64,000 bases of DNA, from assembly GCA_946894095.1 (NCBI GenBank), contig OX335652.1:4301001-4365000 (forward strand). The letters are read 5' to 3'. This document shows positions 23,801 to 34,700 of this stretch, piece by piece. Position 1 is the first letter of the stretch; every line of letters begins with the position of its first letter. A program made the translations under genes and the position numbers. The notes beneath the pieces are model-generated. The model was not told the DNA's origin. It worked only from the letters and a program-made list of their open reading frames with translations, and did no database searches. The DNA comes from Incurvaria masculella (taxonomy: Eukaryota > Arthropoda > Insecta > Lepidoptera > Incurvariidae).

Positions 23801-26800
23801 AGTAACTTAGCATCCTAAACAATATTTGCAAACCCGTTTCTTTGGGTCTCCCGGACAGTAGGTAGGTAGCTTTAAAGGGTGAGAGTGCACAGCATCCGAG
23901 ATTCCGTCAATCCCCTACGCAAGTACTACTCTCGGCTTGTGTGCAGCACACTACATCAGGACTGTTTGGGCCGACACCCTGTGGCCCCATCCAGACGACA
24001 TGTTGGAATACCTGTCTACCACTTTGTATGGGTTGGCCCCTCGTTACCTACAAGCAATTGATTGAATGGCACTTTTAAGGTGGGCCATCCCGCTCAACTC
24101 CTCATACAAACGGGGAAAGAAGATCATATTACTGGTCAGAGATCTCCAATTTTGCTCAAAATAGCTTTTTTTGATCGAAATAGATGTCTGATGACTGTTG
24201 GCATGGTAAAATTGTGTTTGGTTCCTAAGTTATAGGGTCCGTAAGTTCGAATTATTCGTACGTTTTATACAATAATTTTGGAGGTGGATTACTCAACGAT
24301 AAAATGAAAACATCTTAAAAAGATTAGTCATCAGACATAGCTTCTTTAATCAAGATTTATAATCTATTTGGTTTTTGTTATATTTTTGACTAAAGCGGTC
24401 GTGTTTTACTTTTAGCTATAAGCCGTTGTGTAATTAAATTTTTCGTAAATCTTACCAAATCATACACTATGCACATTGTCTTTTTTGTCGACATGTTGCA
24501 TCTTTCTCATTACAGAGAAACAGAAAAGGTCTCAGAGCGCAACAGCACGGTTTCGTACCGTGGCCGCGAATGAGTTAGTCCCGCCGGGTTGGGCCACCTT
24601 AAGGCAGAAATCGTGGCCTAATTATCTATGTGTATGCATTTTATTTATGCATGGTTATTACCATCCCACTACCCAACGCAGTAGTCGTGCATCAAATATG
24701 CTCGGCTACAATATTACAACAGTGGGTACAGTAAGAGCTTTACTAAAACACACGTAAGTCTCAACTATAGACCTATGTGCACCTAAGTCCTGCAACAAGT
24801 TAAAATTTTTCGAGCTGCGCTTTTTGTTTGAGCTGCGAAGCTATGGTATCTTACGCAGCAATAGGGTTGGCAGAAGACACCGCGTACACAGACCTTTGAC
24901 TCACACGAAGTTAATGAGAACCTCCGATATCTCCTACTAATGCAGACTCGTTTCTCACATGGATCTGCCCTGTTCCACTATCAGACCTTTGTAGCGACCA
25001 GTTTGCTTCCCAGGGGCTGTAGTCTGCTCACAGTTGAACAAATAACCAAATTACAAGTCTTCACTTTGAAATCAAAAGTTATTCAAGGTTATGAGTAACA
25101 GCAAACGAGAGACATGGCTGTAGGCACAGTTTGTATGAATGCCACTAGGTTAAATACATTTCACACCGCCACAAAATTTAAGATTAGGACTTCATTTAGA
25201 AGGATGTCTTGGCAAGGCACCTGGTTCCTTTGAAAATGTGATGTGTTGAGCTAATAGTATGACGTTGAGTGTGGTGTGGTGTGGAAGATATCCATGTCCA
25301 GTGAAATAAATAGTTAAAAAAATCCGGCCAAGTGCGAGTCGGACTTGCATTCAAAGGTTTACGTACCATAGTACACAATGTTTAACAAAGAAAAATCAGG
25401 TTTTTTGTATGGGGCCCACCTTTATTGCTTTCATTTCAGCTATTTGTTGTTTTAGCGGCAAAATAAATACATACTCCGTGAAAATTCGAGCTGCCTACCT
25501 ATTTTACATGAGATTACATGTTGGCATGAGATACACCCCTGTGACAGACGGACGGACAGTGGAGGCTTAGTAATATTGGTTCTGTTGGCACCCTTTGGGT
25601 ACGGAACCCTAAAAAGCTATTTACTGTAGCATATTTCGTGTGACTAGGAACTGTAGAAACCCTCACATATACACTTCAGATTGTGCCAAGTGGAAGCGGT
25701 TAGTGCATGTCACCGAAAAACTGATGATTATTTGCGCATTACCATTCTCACTTTGGGAACTTTCATGGGGCTGTGAAAACCATGGCAGCCGGCCAGGTGC
25801 TTCTTCACACGATGTTTGAAGGACCCAAGGTTTTACTTTATGGAGAATACCTCGGCAGGAGTACATTACAGAGTTGGTTCTGATTTTAAGTTTAGCATTA
25901 CCTACCTGTTCTGTGCTGTGTGCGATAGTATTATATTACCCTTTACGTTTAATTTTCTGCCGGGTACTGTAGGAGTTGTTTGTTGGTTGCATTTTATTCT
26001 CTATTGCCATCATATGATGAACGTTTTTATTACATATGGCATGTTCCCAATTGTGCAATTTACCAGTTTCATTTATGAAAACAATTTTGTGGAAAATTAT
26101 GTCTGCATTTCATTGATATCGATTAAAATTTCCCAAAGTATGTTATCAACAAAATGTGACTGTACTGCATTTCTTTCATTATCAAACATTAATGTCGGAA
26201 CACTTTTTATCCATTGAATAATGGTCACTATCCTTTAGTGCGATTGAGATTTAGCTTGGCAAAAGCCCTTGATGGGTCCGGAGAGGTAAATCAGTCCTTC
26301 CCGTGGTGCCGACCTGTAGTACCAGACCTGGTATACTACGCTCTCGCGTAGTCGCAACGTGCACATATTGCTTAGCACAGGACACCAGGACATCACTGTA
26401 TATCCCGGAGAACTATTTAGACCTATTTAGGAGAACTTTGCGGCATTAGAAAGTTCATATTAGCAGGAACGGATGCCAAAACACCACCTCCCACCATTTC
26501 ACCATCTAACAGTGCAAGAAACTTTGTGTCAGATAGGTGCGAAACCCCTTAACTCTTAAGTAACAGTGATTGAAAGGTTCTTTTAAAGCAGAATTTATTA
26601 CCAAGTGGTCTATGTGTATGCATACCTATCAGTTCCTAGGAGTTCCTTGCCAGTTCATTTTCGCTGCGATAGCTGAACTGGCTAATGAGAAAATATTACA
26701 AATCCGAGTGAACCTATGGATGCTGAATAAACAGTAAACAATAAACAATATTTATGAGTGCAGCGTTATTACCATCCCACTACCCAACGCAGTAGTCTTG

Positions 26801-27488
26801 CATCAAATGTGCTCGGCTACAATATTACAACAGTGGGTACAGTAAGAGCTTTACTAAAACACACGTAAGTCTCAACTATAGACCTAAGTGCACCTAAGTC
26901 CTGCAACAAGTTGAGCACGTCTCCTTAAATTGGATATATATGACAAGTAATAGTATTTCAAAAGTTATGAATAACAGTAATAGTTTCATTTTGGGCCTGG
27001 CACAAATGATGAAGTTATTAGCTTGCAAAGTCAGCCCGTTTGAAAGCCACCTTGAATTTAATGAAAATTTAACATTTTTTTTTTGTTAAACTGGATAATT
27101 TACCAATAAAGTGCGTGATTGTCAGTAAACAGAACTATCTGTTTATATATCACATTTTTTATGTAAATGTTAAGTTATTTGAAAGACAGTCGCCACCTTT
27201 TTGCAAATTTTCACGCCACTCACCGCATGGATCTCGCTCGGCAGCTGCGAGATTTGGAAACATAAATGCCTTTCTAGTTTTGTATTACTGATGGGACTAG
27301 TTAAGCCTTAAATTGGTAATTGTCCTCAGATCATCAAAGTGGAGGTGATCAAGGCGGGCGCGTGTCGTCGGCCACAGGTGAAACAGTTCCACAACTCGTC
27401 CATCCGGTTCCCGCTGCCCAAGCGGGTGCAACAACACAAGCGTCTCAACACCTTCACCTACAAGAGACCTAGCACTTATTTCTTGTAG
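20825..27488 (+). CDS. RpL18A: Ribosomal protein eL20 (L18a), four exons, 177 aa
   Basis: Exons 20825-20842, 21342-21518, 23209-23388 and 27330-27488 join in phase 0 at GT-AG borders to 177 aa, the length I recall for insect eL20. The protein starts [20 protein letters not shown] and continues through [40 protein letters not shown] and a C-terminus ending in KRPSTYFL. It is a structural component of the large ribosomal subunit. The tiny first exon encodes only MKAKGE, as usual for this gene. Pyrimidine-rich gatctttttcttg lies just upstream of the ATG and could be the terminal oligopyrimidine start; this is inference. Exons are GC-rich compared with the introns, which hold several dispersed repeats. 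The gene is complete and looks functional. Confidence 0.97.
21578..21675 (+). other. Intronic hairpin in RpL18A intron 2
   Basis: Outer stem cagcggga (21578-21585) pairs with tcccgctg (21668-21675), and inner stem gttttgagct (21602-21611) pairs with agctcaaaac (21642-21651), leaving a 30-nt loop and one internal loop. Ribosomal protein introns often host small RNAs, but I see no convincing C/D or H/ACA boxes. Confidence 0.4.
21978..22112 (+). repeat. 148-bp repeat R, copy 1
   Basis: Runs from cccactacccaacgcagta to cacctaagtcctgcaaca. It matches 24653-24802 and 26765-26912 in the same orientation with few differences. Non-coding. Confidence 0.85.
22404..22714 (-). repeat. GGTTCCGTACCC element, copy in RpL18A intron 2
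   Basis: Begins aaaaccagcctagtgcgagt and ends ccctttgggtacggaaccct with gacggacggacgg before the end, so it is the reverse orientation of the copy at 13.66 kb. Confidence 0.85.
22715..23208. other. RpL18A intron 2, remainder
   Basis: AT-rich intron sequence between a repeat and exon 3; I see nothing specific apart from the splice acceptor before 23209. Confidence 0.6.
24079..24598 (+). mobile_element. 520-bp TTAA-flanked element
   Basis: TTAA lies outside each end (24075-24078, 24599-24602). The ends ggtgggccatcccg and cgggttgggccacc are inverted repeats. It is closely similar along its length to 54679-55218 (shared ccatacaaacggggaaagaa, gattagtcatcagacatagc) and in part to 44551-44725. Non-coding; TTAA suggests a piggyBac-type mobiliser. 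Confidence 0.8.
24653..24802 (+). repeat. 148-bp repeat R, copy 2
   Basis: From ggttattaccatcccactac to cctgcaacaagtt, in RpL18A intron 3. Confidence 0.85.
25321..25613 (-). repeat. GGTTCCGTACCC element, copy in RpL18A intron 3
   Basis: Starts atccggccaagtgcgagtcg, contains gttttagcggcaaaataaat and gacagacggacggacagtgg, and ends ctttgggtacggaaccct. Confidence 0.85.
25614..26764. other. RpL18A intron 3, unassigned open stretch
   Basis: An open stretch of 133 codons (25816-26217, plus) is cysteine- and phenylalanine-rich and resembles no family I know. It shares ttttctgccgggtactgta with 29322, which suggests dispersed repeat sequence and not a gene. The rest is AT-rich intron. Confidence 0.45.
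26765..26912 (+). repeat. 148-bp repeat R, copy 3
   Basis: From gttattaccatcccactac to cctgcaacaagtt; nearly the same as copy 2. Confidence 0.85.
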
Positions 27489-27507
27489 GCTAGTGACTAA
27501 AACCAAC

Positions 27508-27513
27508 AATAAA
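27508..27513 (+). terminator. RpL18A polyadenylation signal
   Basis: AATAAA 20 nt after the stop codon, giving a very short 3' UTR, as is common for ribosomal protein genes. Confidence 0.75.
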
Positions 27514-28190
27514 AATGTGTTCTTGTGATGCATAGTGGCGGTGTTTTATTGACCAAGCTAGATCCAGTTGGTGAAAAGGATTATCGACTTTTAGAAATAG
27601 TTTGTATTGTCTTTATTTTGATCGTTTGGTACTCCAATGTATACTGTTGTTCAATGTTCAAGCCGATGTGTCTGCATTGTACACAACAGTATTGGTGCAA
27701 TCAGGCTGGGCCACACCACCAGTTTGCTAGACACAGTGCCGCAAGTTACATTGAACCAGCCTTGCTTTTGACCTGCATTTAATTACCAAACTGCATATTG
27801 AGCGTGCTATCACGTGGGATATCGTTTTAGTAAGTTTTAAAACATGTGTTTTTTTGCAAATAAATTGTCAACTCTACACTCCGCGTCAATTATCATGTGC
27901 ACAGTTCAGGACTGGTACTGCCACATTTTGCTGCCATAGGTACTAAAGAAATTAATTTAGTTGGTTTGGATTGATTGGCCAACAGGAATAGCGATAAAAC
28001 AAATATTTGTCCCTATGGGGTCTTTTGTATTGAGGCAATTAGACTGTTTAGCATAGACAAAGGGTAGTAGGGCTAGACTGGTCATAAAACATATAAAACT
28101 TGCCGAAAACTGCTTATTTTCGCTGGTACTATGACATTTCTCACCAGCGCCATCTCCCGTCACTGCCAGAACGAGTTACATCGTCATTAA

Positions 28191-28503
28191 CCCTTTCACC
28201 GCCAAGGTTTTTTTGGCATACTCCTTTTCAATACGCCACACTACAATTATTTCGATAATATGCAGTCTTGAATTGTTGTTTGTTTTGTTGCAAATAGTGT
28301 GTTTCCACTGTTGAAACAGTAGAAATCTAATGAATGCTAGTATGTACTGTGCAATTATGTAAATAAAACACATAATTTCGTAATCAGTAAAGTTTTATTA
28401 ATGTTTGAAGTGGAGTAGTTTTCTGTCGGATATATCCGACGATGGCGCCTGCAGAATGAATACCTTGCTCTGACGGATATATACGTCCCTGGCGGGGAAA
28501 GGG
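28191..28503. mobile_element. 313-bp piggyBac-like MITE
   Basis: TTAA at 28187-28190 and 28504-28507 flanks inverted ends ccctttcaccgcca and tggcggggaaaggg. Terminal CCCTTT after TTAA is typical of piggyBac-type ends. Just inside the right end are two variants of ggatatatccg. No coding capacity. Confidence 0.75.
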
Positions 28504-28906
28504 TTAAACTAAGCTCGTTTTCAAATTTTGCCTAGATAGGCACAATGAAAACGTTTACATTTTTAACCGACTTCAAAAAAGGAGGAGGTTATCAATTCGT
28601 CTGTATGTTTTTTTTTATGTTTGTTACCTCATAACGTTTGGCTGGGTGAACCGATTTTGATGATTATTTTTTTAAATGATAGCTAGTGCTTCCCAAGTGG
28701 TCCCATTTTATTTGGTTAAGTTCTGACAATGATATCCATGAGAAAATCATAAAAGTCTTAAATTTGTATTAAGATGTGCGCGACAAATGGACGAATAACT
28801 CAATATAACGCCAACCGATTTCAGTGATTCTTTTTTTATTGGAAAGGACGTGTACAAATTAGTAAGTGTACTTCAGATTCACTAAAAATAAACAGATAAA
28901 AAAAAA

Positions 28907-29162
28907 TTAACAAAAAAAATAACCGACTTCAAAGAAAAAGCACTAAAAAGTTAAAAATAATTTCCATTTTTGTAGTTACGATTTCTGTTATTTTTTGAGT
29001 CGGTGTCAGCCAAGGTTAGGTTAGGTTAGGTTAGGTTAGGTTCTCTTGATTGGCGCAGCGCGTGCCCGGCTGACGCCGACTCAAAAAATAACAGAAATCG
29101 TAACTACAAAAATGGAAATTATTTTTAACTTTTTCTTTGAAGTTGGTTATTTTTTTTGTTAA
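28907..29162. repeat. Long hairpin with TTAGG repeats in the loop
   Basis: Left arm 28907-29012 and right arm 29069-29162 are near-perfect reverse complements (shared blocks tttttgagtcgg, acgatttctgttat, aaaatttccatt-type); the left arm has about 10 extra bases. The 55-nt loop starts with five TTAGG units (about 29015-29040). A transcript of either strand would fold into a duplex of about 90 bp. Confidence 0.85.
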
Positions 29163-29384
29163 ATATTTTTTTTTATCTATAAATGAAGTCTAAAAAATGT
29201 CATTGATATTCATTGGTTTGCATGTAATGTATTTTGAAATGTTTATTGCAACGGCATCTGTTGACCTTTATTATCCCTATTTAACACTTGCATGACATCA
29301 TCACCTTTATTTATGCATTATTTTCTGCCGGGTACTGTACAGAGTATATGAATGCATTCACTTGCATTTGTTGAGTTGATTTGA

Positions 29385-29475
29385 ATTTCGTAAGAGACAA
29401 CTGAGGGGCCATATTCCAAGTAAAACTGTAGGTCCCCTTACTAGGTGGTAGGGTGAATCTCGCCTGTGTTTTTTT
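29385..29475 (+). mobile_element. SINE body fragment
   Basis: Carries tattccaagtaaaactgtag then gtcccc and a degraded taggtggtagggtgaatc, a truncated copy of the SINE body at 50.3 and 55.8 kb. Confidence 0.65.
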
Positions 29476-29568
29476 TCCATAGCATTGCGTGAACGATAGA
29501 TAGTCGATGAAAATTGAACTGGATTGAATACACACGAAAATTGTCGTGACCGTTTTGACCATAATTTA

Positions 29569-29868
29569 TTAGGGTTCCGTACCCAAAGGGTGAAAACCGA
29601 ACCCTATTACTAAGTCTCCGCTGTCCGTCCGTCCGTCCGTCTGTCACAGGGCTGTATTTCATAAACCGTAATAGGTAGGCAGCTGAAATTTTCACAGAGT
29701 GTGTATTTATTTTGCCGCTATAACAACAAATAGGTAAAAGGTAAAAATAATAAAAATTAAAGGGGGCCCCCATACAAAAAACCTGTTTTTTTGTGATAAA
29801 TCTTGTACGATGGTACGGAACCCTTCGTGTGCGAGTCGGACACACACTTGGCCGGTTTTTTATTAAAT
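29569..29868 (+). repeat. GGTTCCGTACCC element, full-length copy
   Basis: Well-preserved copy from agggttccgtacccaaagg, through ccgtccgtccgtctgtcaca and gccgctataacaacaaatag, to gtacggaacccttcgtgtgc and cacttggccggt. Confidence 0.9.
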
Positions 29869-29871
29869 TTT

Positions 29872-30012
29872 TATTTTTATTTTTTGGTAGTCAAACTACA
29901 CTAAGTTATGTCAAAGATCCGATTCGATCAACCCAGTAAAGAGAACCCGCAAAGAAACTTATCGGGATTAATGAAATATGTACACTTAGATCTAAATGCG
30001 ACTGCTAAACAA
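29872..30012 (-). repeat. Dispersed LINE-tail-like repeat, copy 1
   Basis: ttttggtagtcaaactacac, then tcgatcaacccagtaaaga and cccgcaaagaaactt, recurs at 60608-60790. The minus strand would end in an A-rich TAAAT tail, as in LINE 3' ends. Confidence 0.6.
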
Positions 30013-30274
30013 CTGTGACACAAGCTGTGGAACACTTAAAAAGGGTTTTGCCATTCTTTCATAAGTAATGCAGAAGTGGGATTAATTTATTGCCAGTTTA
30101 CCACTTGTTTCCAAATTAGCGGTGAAGTGTGATTTATTCGGACAATTTTATTATAACCATTGTAGAAGTTTAAAAAAAATAGTTTTTTGTGTCGATAACC
30201 ATTTTCGCCTCAGCAGGAAACTTAAAATAAAATACCAACCCAGTTACTAATAACTAACTTAACTAACTGAAGTC

Positions 30275-30450
30275 TTGATGTGGAGACCCTACACAGGGAA
30301 AAGAAGCGTCGGCAAACCGCCAGCACGTTGGTCAGACGATATACGTCAGACAGCAGGTGACAACTGGCGAAGAAAAACAGGAGACCGAACAACTTGGCGA
30401 AGTCTGGGGGAGGCCTACGTCCAGCAGTGGACAACAAAAGGCTGAAGAAG
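30275..30450 (+). mobile_element. LINE polyprotein C-terminus
   Basis: The frame reads MWRPYTGKRSVGKPPARWSD, then DIRQTAGDNWRRKTGDRTTW, then RSLGEAYVQQWTTKG before a stop. RWxDDI...W...A.DR..W..LGEAYVQQW is the usual C-terminus of many insect LINE frames. Confidence 0.8.
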
Positions 30451-31743
30451 AAGAAGTTACTAATAAACCCAGATCATCGTTTGAATATTTATACAATGTT
30501 TTGGCCCTTTCTCTCGAATTCGAAACTACATGTCAATGCAAAGGACAAAACATTGTATCATACGTATCATACGTATGTATTGATATGTATCATACGTATC
30601 AAAACTGTTCAGACGATTATTATTATTATTGATAGGCTAGCAGCTTTAAGCTGACATTCTGGGGTTATAAGAAATGGCAAATGTGTTATGTATGTATTTT
30701 CTCCTATCTCATGAGCAAAATAGATGCCACCAAGAAAGCTTCAATCTGGTATGTGCATGCAGAAATAAAAAAGATGTAAAATTTAAAAAAGGAAACTATA
30801 ATAACATATATAGAATATACAAACAAAATAAATTATATTTCCAATGGCAATTAAAATAATAAATTCAAATTCAAAAAAAATTTAATTTTAATTAATTTAT
30901 TATTAAAAATATAATTAAAAAAATAGTACCTAAAATCGTTGATTTGAGCCCAATGTTTACCGTTTCCTGAATGCATTTGAAAGGGTAACGGCAGTTACAA
31001 GTTTCGAATGCAGCTACATAAATGGGCAGCAGATTTTGTGAACACGAAAGCTGAGAAAGAAAATTGCCTGCCTCATTACAAAGTTAGTGCAGCAAGACAT
31101 GAGCTGAAAGTTCGGTTAAATACACTACTACTACACTACAGTATTTTGTAATTAACCTATTGATGTAACAGCCGAAATTACGTGGCATTCGGCGTAGGCC
31201 ATGCTGCGACCGAAAATCCAATCGCCAAAGTCTCGGCGCTACATTTTCAGCAGATATGTCGCTACACAGTGGTGAGATAAGACTTTCAACTTAAGATGCT
31301 TTCTGTGACTTTAGATCTCCCTACCCCCTTTAGTGTCCTACGTTCTTTAACATTCTTGCTGTAGATTCCCATAGTGAAAGACGAAATAAGAAAGATATCA
31401 ACCCAGCATAAAAACACATTAAAACACATGAAATTATGACTAAATTATTATAATAATTATTATATGATTCTGTATCTCTGGACAACAGGCTCCGAACAAT
31501 CGAAGGATATTTGTGTTATTGGATGTAGACGTAAATGTAGCAACTACACCAGTATGCAGAGCGAGCTGATCTGACATTCAGGTAAAAGTAAGTTCAAATA
31601 TCAACACTTTTTTAAATAGTTCATGTATCCGCACAGCTTGAATGTCATTTTAGTTTGATAAAAATCTGGTTTGTCCCATGAATACAATGGAAGGTAAAAT
31701 AACAGTTCTCTTATTTATTTATTTTGTTACTAGCCATTTTTAG
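30451..31743. other. Intergenic region without assigned gene
   Basis: AT-rich, with (ATT)n near 30617. A good acceptor (cttgctgtag, about 31365) precedes a short open stretch starting IPIVKDEIRKIS, but there is no donor after it. Nothing else is supported. Confidence 0.4.
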
Positions 31744-34700
31744 GTTGACTCACACCCGAACTCGAACTCACTATTACCTGAATGGGCCCCCTGAGGATTC
31801 GCTGCTTACTCGTGTGCCGTCAAAAGTGTTCGCATTACATACATCACAAATATATATCAAGAACATAGCAAAAGGAAAGGTAAGTACAGTAACTCGGACC
31901 ATGTGGCAGCGATATATTATTAGTAGTCCCACCCGTATCGAATGAACGATGGCCAAGCGGTGAGAATTGTCAGTGTTTTCTATTCAGTTTAATGTAGCAT
32001 TGCAATATAAGGAAGGTTCTGGCATCTAGTTCATGACGGCAGGTGGACCAGATAACAGGTTAGGCATTAGCCATTCAAGTCTTACGTATAAAATTTGAAT
32101 GATTGTTAAATTTATCAATTCATAAAAACAAAACTGATATTAAGCTTATCAGTAGGTAAGTACCTAACACAAATTATGTATACCATCTCTAATTCTCACG
32201 TTTCTGGTTCAGTAGGTGACTGTCTTTCTTCAGTGAAGAAAGACACTACAGATTTGATGAGGTACTTTTGAGGCATCTAAATATACTGCAAGACGTTATT
32301 CTGAAACATGCAGCTATCTTTAATCTTGAACAAGTAACAAGCGGCAAAGCTTGCATGCACGTCATTACGGCAACGCAGCCTCGACTGGCGTTAGTATGAT
32401 TACATTTTGTCATTGTGTGCGTGCGGCAACGAGTAGTCATGGGCACGAACACATACAAACCGCGCGAGGTACGTGGTTATGGAGATAACTTACTTTTCTT
32501 TCCTTATACTATGCCGCAAACTTCAATGTCCGAGCTTCCATAGTAAAATAATTTTCAATTTCAATCAATCAACAATATAAAAATTTAAAAAATTACATGG
32601 TTGGAAAACATGCAACCAAGTAATTTAATTTAAAATAACACATTAGAAACTCCAAAGTCATTTAAATATAATATATTACTATGAATTACAAGATTTGCAA
32701 ATAATTTAGCGGGACTACTGTAGCGTCCGCCGCGCCGCCTTATGACGTAACGATACCAGGGGCGAGATTATCTTTTTGCATTGAGTGCGAGACAAGGACG
32801 CAACGGCATCGCTCCCAGCAAGGTGCGAGCGAGATGCTGCACCGGATCTCGGCACTGGTGCACAAACAGCGCCGTTTGAGTTAAATTCGTTAGACACAAG
32901 ACAAGGACGCAACAGCAGCGCTCCCAGCAAGGTGCAAGCGAGATGCTGCACCGGATCTCGCCACTGGGGCCTTAGCGACGCCGATTGGGAATGTCGAAAC
33001 ACGCGGCAATCCTCCGCCGCGCCGCCCGCGGGACACGGGCAGAAGCGGGCAGCACCTTGAGACGCACGGTCGCGCCACGTGCTCCGACGAGTGCGGGTCC
33101 CGAGGCCGCGGAGTCAGGCGACATGAACAAAATGTGAAAACTTTCGCTCCCAAAAAGTTGGTTGAGCTGCCCGCGTACCACCCTTCGCGAATATCGGTGC
33201 GTCCGCCGTGCCGCCGTGTTCCGTATCCGTGTGAGCAGCCGGGCGTGATCTACTTCGAGGCCACACCCACGCCTTCCGATGTCTTCAGCCCGTGGACCAG
33301 CAGCCACAGCTTCCGCCGTGCCCTGTCACAGTCGCCGGTCCGACATCTTCAACACGTAGACCCACCACCACAGCGTCGCCGTACGCCTGCTGGATCCCCG
33401 CACGGTACCTATACTCTAACGCCAGCCCCCCCCGTAGAAATCTACGATGAAACCGCAAAGAGCGTCTATCAGGACCACCCATTGAAGCAGAACACCGCCC
33501 ATTCGACTACGCACGACCTCGGACCCACCCCGAGCTCCCGGCATGGAACCCCGGCCATTTGGATATTAGGTTAGGCTAAGGCCGTGTTAGAACACCGCCT
33601 TGATTGTTAATTATTTATAGTCTTCTTTGTGCTTCTAAATATAGGCTATTTTAGGTAGATGGTTAGATCGCCACAGCCCAATTTTCTTAATTTGTAGGTG
33701 TCTTAAATAGGACAATGCCAGGGTGTATTTTTGATTGTCTGTTTGTGTTTTGTGCCTCAAATGGTCTATAATTTATTACATCTTTTTTGTACCTACTGTA
33801 GTCTGTTAATTCGCTATTCATCGATTCCCTACAAATTCACCCATTCCCAACCTGTGAACAGCCTCCCCCACACGCTGCAGAGCTGCCACCAAGTACATTC
33901 ATGAGATCCCTCCTCTACACATCACACTTTATACACCGGCGTAACCACCTGGATATCTTGTAGCCTAATTAAATTACAACGAACCACCGGAAGATCCCTG
34001 GGCCCTTGAAACCCTATATATGTCTGTCGGTCTGTCCGTGGCAACCACTCCTACTTACTCATTTCTTCTAATGCATCACACCCTTTAAATTAACAAGGCT
34101 ACAATTGGCACCCGAACTGGTTTATTTTAATTTCCTATTTGTATATATTAATTATATTTATTTTATTATGGTACGCCTCACTTGTTTTATACACTACAAA
34201 TTAACTCTCCATTTCAGCCCTGACGGTAAGCAAATAGCGAATTAACAAAACTGAATATTAAATGTGTCAATAACGAGTTGTGTCCACCAACGTAATAGGT
34301 ATATAGGTACTTACGCACGTTATTTCATTTTAGAATATCGAGTCTTGCAATAGCGCACGAAGGCGGTAACTCTCGCTCTTATAGGTGTGCACTGTTTCCT
34401 TAGGTTTTTAGGTCATCATATATTGGAAGCCGAGAGCAGAGCATATTCTTTGTCTTTCTCTCATTTCTTATAAATATAGCTTATAGCACGTTGCGCGTGG
34501 ACAAATCGCGAGCACGTGAGCACGCGACCGGCCAGTCCCGCGATCCGGAACTTCTTGGGTTAGTATGAAACAACGAAATATAAAAAACTGAAATGTGCTG
34601 TTTCATTTAAGTGTATAATTTTATGTGTTCTTGATGCTTATGTATTGTGTGTGTAAATAACGTGTGTGAAATTTTTTTTTCTTCTCGCTTTATTCTCTTG

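Noticed and set aside
25816..26217. 133-codon open frame in RpL18A intron 3
   Set aside because: No family resemblance, AT-rich composition like the intron, and a segment shared with another dispersed site; most likely chance.
31366..31437. Exon starting IPIVKDEIRKIS
   Set aside because: Good acceptor, but the frame closes without a usable donor and it does not join the 31744 exon in phase; left unassigned.
33134..33574. Proline-rich 146-codon open frame in both LTRs
   Set aside because: It lies in GC-rich LTR sequence where several overlapping frames on both strands are also open, and it has no recognisable domain or start context. Its repetition at 43396 only reflects identical LTRs.
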